Below, piece after piece: positions 3,861 to 6,297 of a stretch of DNA of 6,297 bases (the stretch's first letter is position 1; every line of letters begins with the position of its first letter). The DNA lies in the NCBI GenBank assembly GCA_900756495.1, contig CAAEKI010000246.1, positions 1 to 6,297 of the forward strand, written 5' to 3'. The stretch is from an uncultured Oscillospiraceae bacterium (lineage in GTDB: Bacteria > Bacillota > Clostridia > Oscillospirales > Oscillospiraceae). A program made the translations under genes and the position numbers. Below the pieces are notes generated by a model. The model did no database searches. It was not told where the DNA came from and saw only the letters and a program-made list of their open reading frames with translations.

Positions 3861-6297
3861 ATGTATATGTTTACGGTAAATGGAATGCCGGCTGCTGCAG
3901 ACAGGGATCAAACGCTTCTGACCTTCCTGCGGGAAACGCTGGGGCTGACCTCTGTGAAAAACGGCTGCAGCGAGGGGGCCTGCGGCGCCTGCATGGTGCT
4001 GGTGGATGGAAAGGCGGTGAAGGCCTGCGTTCAGAAGACGTCCCGGCTGGAGGGAAAGTCGGTGACGACCTGCGAGGGGCTCACCAGCCGGGAGCGGGAT
4101 GTGTACGCCTATGCGTTTACCCACTGTGGAGCGGTGCAGTGCGGCTTCTGCACCCCGGGGATGGTGATGTCGGCCAAGGGACTGCTGGATCAAAATCCGG
4201 ATCCCAGCCGGGATGAGGTGAAATACGCGCTGCGCAATAACCTCTGCCGCTGTACCGGCTATAAAAAGATTGTGGACGCAGTACTGCTGGCGGCGCGGCT
4301 GTTCCGGGAGAATGCCCCTGTGCCTCACGAAGCTTTTACCGGCAAGGTGGGAGAAAACCTTCCCAGAGTGGACGCGCCCGCCAAGGCGGTGGGGGCGGCG
4401 GAGTATACCGACGACATCCGCCTGCCGGGGATGCTGTACGGCGGAGCCGTGCGCTCCGCCTATCCCCGCGCCATCGTCAAGGGTATTGACGTATCTCAGG
4501 CGGAGCGGGCAGCGGGGGTGGTCAGGGTGATAACAGCTGCCCAGCTGCCGGGGGAGGGGAAGATTGGCCACTTAAAGCGGGATCAGTGGGTGCTGGTGCC
4601 GGTGGGGGGCGAGGTTCACTTCCGGGGAGATCCTATTGTTCTCATTGCGGCGGAGACCCCCGAGGCGCTGGAGCGGGCCAGGGCGCTGGTGAAGATCGAC
4701 TACGAGCCTCTGCCCCCCGTCCTGTCCGCCCGGGAGGCCATGGCCCCGGGGGCGCCTGAAATTCAGGAGGACGGCAATCTCTTTGCCCGTGAGCATCTGG
4801 TCCGCGGAAATGCGGAGGAGAAGCTGCGGCAGTCCAAGCATGTGGTGACTGCCGTATACCACACGCCGCCCACAGAGCACGCCTTCCTGGAGCCCGAGTG
4901 CGCCGTGGCCGCCCCCGACGGCGACGGCGTGGTGATCTGGTCGGCCGACCAGGGGATCTACCAGACCCGGAGGGAGTGCGCCGACGCGCTGGGCCTGCCG
5001 CAGGATCGGGTCCGCGTGGTTGCCAAGAGCGTGGGCGGGGGGTTTGGCGGCAAGGAGGATATGTCCGTTCAGCACCACGCCGCTCTTCTGGCCTATCTGA
5101 CAGGGAGAGCGGTCAAGGTTTGCTGGACCCGGGCCGAATCCATCCTCTGCCACCCCAAGCGCCACGGCTTTGAGATAGAGATCACCACCGGCTGTGACGA
5201 AAACGGCATTCTGACCGCGATGAAGGCCGTCCTGATTACGGACACAGGGGCCTTTGCCAGCCTGGGCGGCCCCGTGCTTCAGCGGGCCTGCACCCACGCC
5301 GCCGGTCCCTATCACTATCAGGATATCGACATAGAGGGCAGGGCGTATTATACCAATAATCCGCCCTGCGGGGCGTTCCGGGGCTTTGGAGTGACGCAGA
5401 GCTGTTTTGCCGCCGAGTGTAATTTGAATCTGCTGGCGGAGAAGGTGGGAATCTCACCCTTTGAAATCCGCTGGCGCAACGCAATCCGCCCGGGACAGTA
5501 TCTTCCCAACGGCCAGATTGCCGATGACTCCACCGCGCTGCTGGAGACGCTGGCGGCGGTGCGGCCCTACTATGAGGCCAATCCCAGCGCGGGCATTGCC
5601 TGCGCGATGAAGAACTCCGGGCTTGGGGTAGGGGTTCCGGATACCGGGCGCTGTACCCTCCATATCGAGAGCGGCGTGGTGCATGTCCGAACTTCGGCGG
5701 CCTGCATTGGGCAGGGGATGGGAACTGTGGTGGTCCAGATTGTCTGCCAGACCGCCTCCCTCTCTCCAGAGCAGGTCGTATGGGATACGCCTGACACGGC
5801 GGTTACCCCCAATTCAGGAAACACGACCGCTTCGCGGCAGACCCTCTTCACCGGCGAGGCCGCGCGGCGGGCCGCCGTGGAGCTGAAGCGCGCTCTGGAG
5901 GGGCGCACCCTGTTTGACGTGGAGGGGGTCAATTTCCACGCCGAATATACCGGAATTACCGACAAGCTGGGCTCTCCCAAGGAGCATCCGGTGAGCCACA
6001 TTGCGTACGGCTATGCCACCCATCTGGTGGAACTGGACGAAACAGGCAGGGTCAGCCGGGTGGTGGCCGCCCATGACGTAGGCAGGGCGGTAAATCCGGT
6101 GAGTATCGAGGGACAGATCGAGGGGGGCGTGGTCATGAGCCTGGGATACGCATTGACCGAGGACCTGCCGCTGGAGGACGGATGCCCTACGGTGTCCTAT
6201 GCTGGCCTGGGGCTCTTCCGGGCGCATCAGACGCCTGATGTGAAGGCGCTCATCATTGAGAAGCCCGATTCCGTCCTGGCCTGCGGAGCGAAGGGGA
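3861..6297 (+). CDS. xdh: Selenium-dependent xanthine dehydrogenase, [2Fe-2S] plus molybdopterin subunit (3' end missing)
   Basis: This is a molybdenum hydroxylase of the xanthine oxidase family that hydroxylates purines such as hypoxanthine/xanthine, or runs the reverse direction. It is open through the window end with 812 complete codons; the family is about 850 residues, so roughly 40 are lost. Residues 1-80 are a plant-ferredoxin-type [2Fe-2S] domain with C36, C41, C44 and C56. Residues 81-150 are the second [2Fe-2S] domain with QCGFCTPG (C94, C97) and CRCTGY (C129, C131). The molybdopterin domains follow from about residue 165, with TEHAFLEPE (338-346), VGGGFGGKE (391-399), R475 in QRACTHAAG, GAFRGFG (504-510) and GQGMGT (617-622). 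The sequence ends at CGAKG (808-812), just before the expected catalytic Gly-Glu. There is no FAD domain, so a separate flavoprotein subunit or another acceptor is needed. Selenium here would be a labile Mo-cofactor ligand rather than selenocysteine; no in-frame TGA is seen. Divergence from ygeY supports the selenium-dependent subfamily over ordinary xdhA/B. Exact substrate unproven. Confidence 0.93.
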   Translation, partial: MYMFTVNGMPAAADRDQTLLTFLRETLGLTSVKNGCSEGACGACMVLVDGKAVKACVQKTSRLEGKSVTTCEGLTSRERDVYAYAFTHCGAVQCGFCTPGMVMSAKGLLDQNPDPSRDEVKYALRNNLCRCTGYKKIVDAVLLAARLFRENAPVPHEAFTGKVGENLPRVDAPAKAVGAAEYTDDIRLPGMLYGGAVRSAYPRAIVKGIDVSQAERAAGVVRVITAAQLPGEGKIGHLKRDQWVLVPVGGEVHFRGDPIVLIAAETPEALERARALVKIDYEPLPPVLSAREAMAPGAPEIQEDGNLFAREHLVRGNAEEKLRQSKHVVTAVYHTPPTEHAFLEPECAVAAPDGDGVVIWSADQGIYQTRRECADALGLPQDRVRVVAKSVGGGFGGKEDMSVQHHAALLAYLTGRAVKVCWTRAESILCHPKRHGFEIEITTGCDENGILTAMKAVLITDTGAFASLGGPVLQRACTHAAGPYHYQDIDIEGRAYYTNNPPCGAFRGFGVTQSCFAAECNLNLLAEKVGISPFEIRWRNAIRPGQYLPNGQIADDSTALLETLAAVRPYYEANPSAGIACAMKNSGLGVGVPDTGRCTLHIESGVVHVRTSAACIGQGMGTVVVQIVCQTASLSPEQVVWDTPDTAVTPNSGNTTASRQTLFTGEAARRAAVELKRALEGRTLFDVEGVNFHAEYTGITDKLGSPKEHPVSHIAYGYATHLVELDETGRVSRVVAAHDVGRAVNPVSIEGQIEGGVVMSLGYALTEDLPLEDGCPTVSYAGLGLFRAHQTPDVKALIIEKPDSVLACGAKG

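Noticed and set aside
3744..5315. Two long minus-strand open frames (3744-4571 and 4572-5315) opposite xdh
   Set aside because: They are shadows of the xanthine dehydrogenase reading frame, with low-complexity composition and no motifs. The first also runs through the promoter region.
6225..6241. Short hairpin (CATCAG/CTGATG) in xdh sharing an 8-mer and a 10-mer with the terminal palindrome
   Set aside because: It lies inside conserved coding sequence, and the shared words are short and differently arranged. A chance match is the simplest explanation.
3861..6297. Selenocysteine (in-frame TGA) in the selenium-dependent hydroxylase
   Set aside because: I read the frame through and found no internal stop. 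In this family selenium is a labile cofactor ligand, not selenocysteine.
1..6297. CRISPR arrays, tRNA/rRNA genes, insertion sequences
   Set aside because: No regularly spaced repeats, no cloverleaf or rRNA-like stretches and no transposase were seen. Four genes and one 195-base promoter region account for nearly all bases.

Overview
The window is GC-rich, with mostly G/C-ended codons, strong Shine-Dalgarno sites and tightly packed genes. It carries four protein genes, all from the selenium-linked purine-degradation gene set. By inference, the composition, gene content and gene style fit an anaerobic, probably gut-associated member of the Clostridia (Oscillospirales-like). No rRNA or other phylogenetic marker is present to prove this. 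The right end cuts through a gene. The left end is a perfect palindrome, so the window may be a whole assembly contig.

Layout. Bases 1-60 form a perfect, loop-free palindrome that overlaps the stop codon of the first gene. Three genes lie on the minus strand and are transcribed right to left from one good sigma-A/sigma-70-type promoter (3697-3724). They are ygeY (an M20-type metallohydrolase, 2253-3665), ygeW (a knotted carbamoyltransferase, 1041-2240) and arcC (a carbamate kinase, 56-1018). The gaps are only 12 and 22 bases, so this is one operon. A 195-base intergenic region (3666-3860) separates them from a divergent plus-strand gene, 3861 to beyond 6297. That gene encodes a selenium-dependent xanthine dehydrogenase: two [2Fe-2S] domains fused to the molybdopterin domains, with no FAD domain. 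The intergenic region holds the minus-strand promoter, phased A/T tracts within a 20-base-period direct repeat, and a 7+7 bp GC-rich inverted repeat just ahead of the xanthine dehydrogenase gene.

How the genes may work together. The hydroxylase acts on purines (xanthine/hypoxanthine/urate level). YgeY and YgeW are proposed to act on ring-opened ureido or carbamoylated intermediates. If YgeW runs phosphorolytically, it would release carbamoyl phosphate, which carbamate kinase converts to ATP, ammonia and CO2. This would be a purine fermentation module with substrate-level phosphorylation. The family assignments are solid. The chemistry of YgeY and YgeW and the order of steps are inference from family context. 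Other usual members of the set (ygeX/diaminopropionate ammonia-lyase, ssnA, ygfK, hyuA and the FAD subunit) are not in the window.
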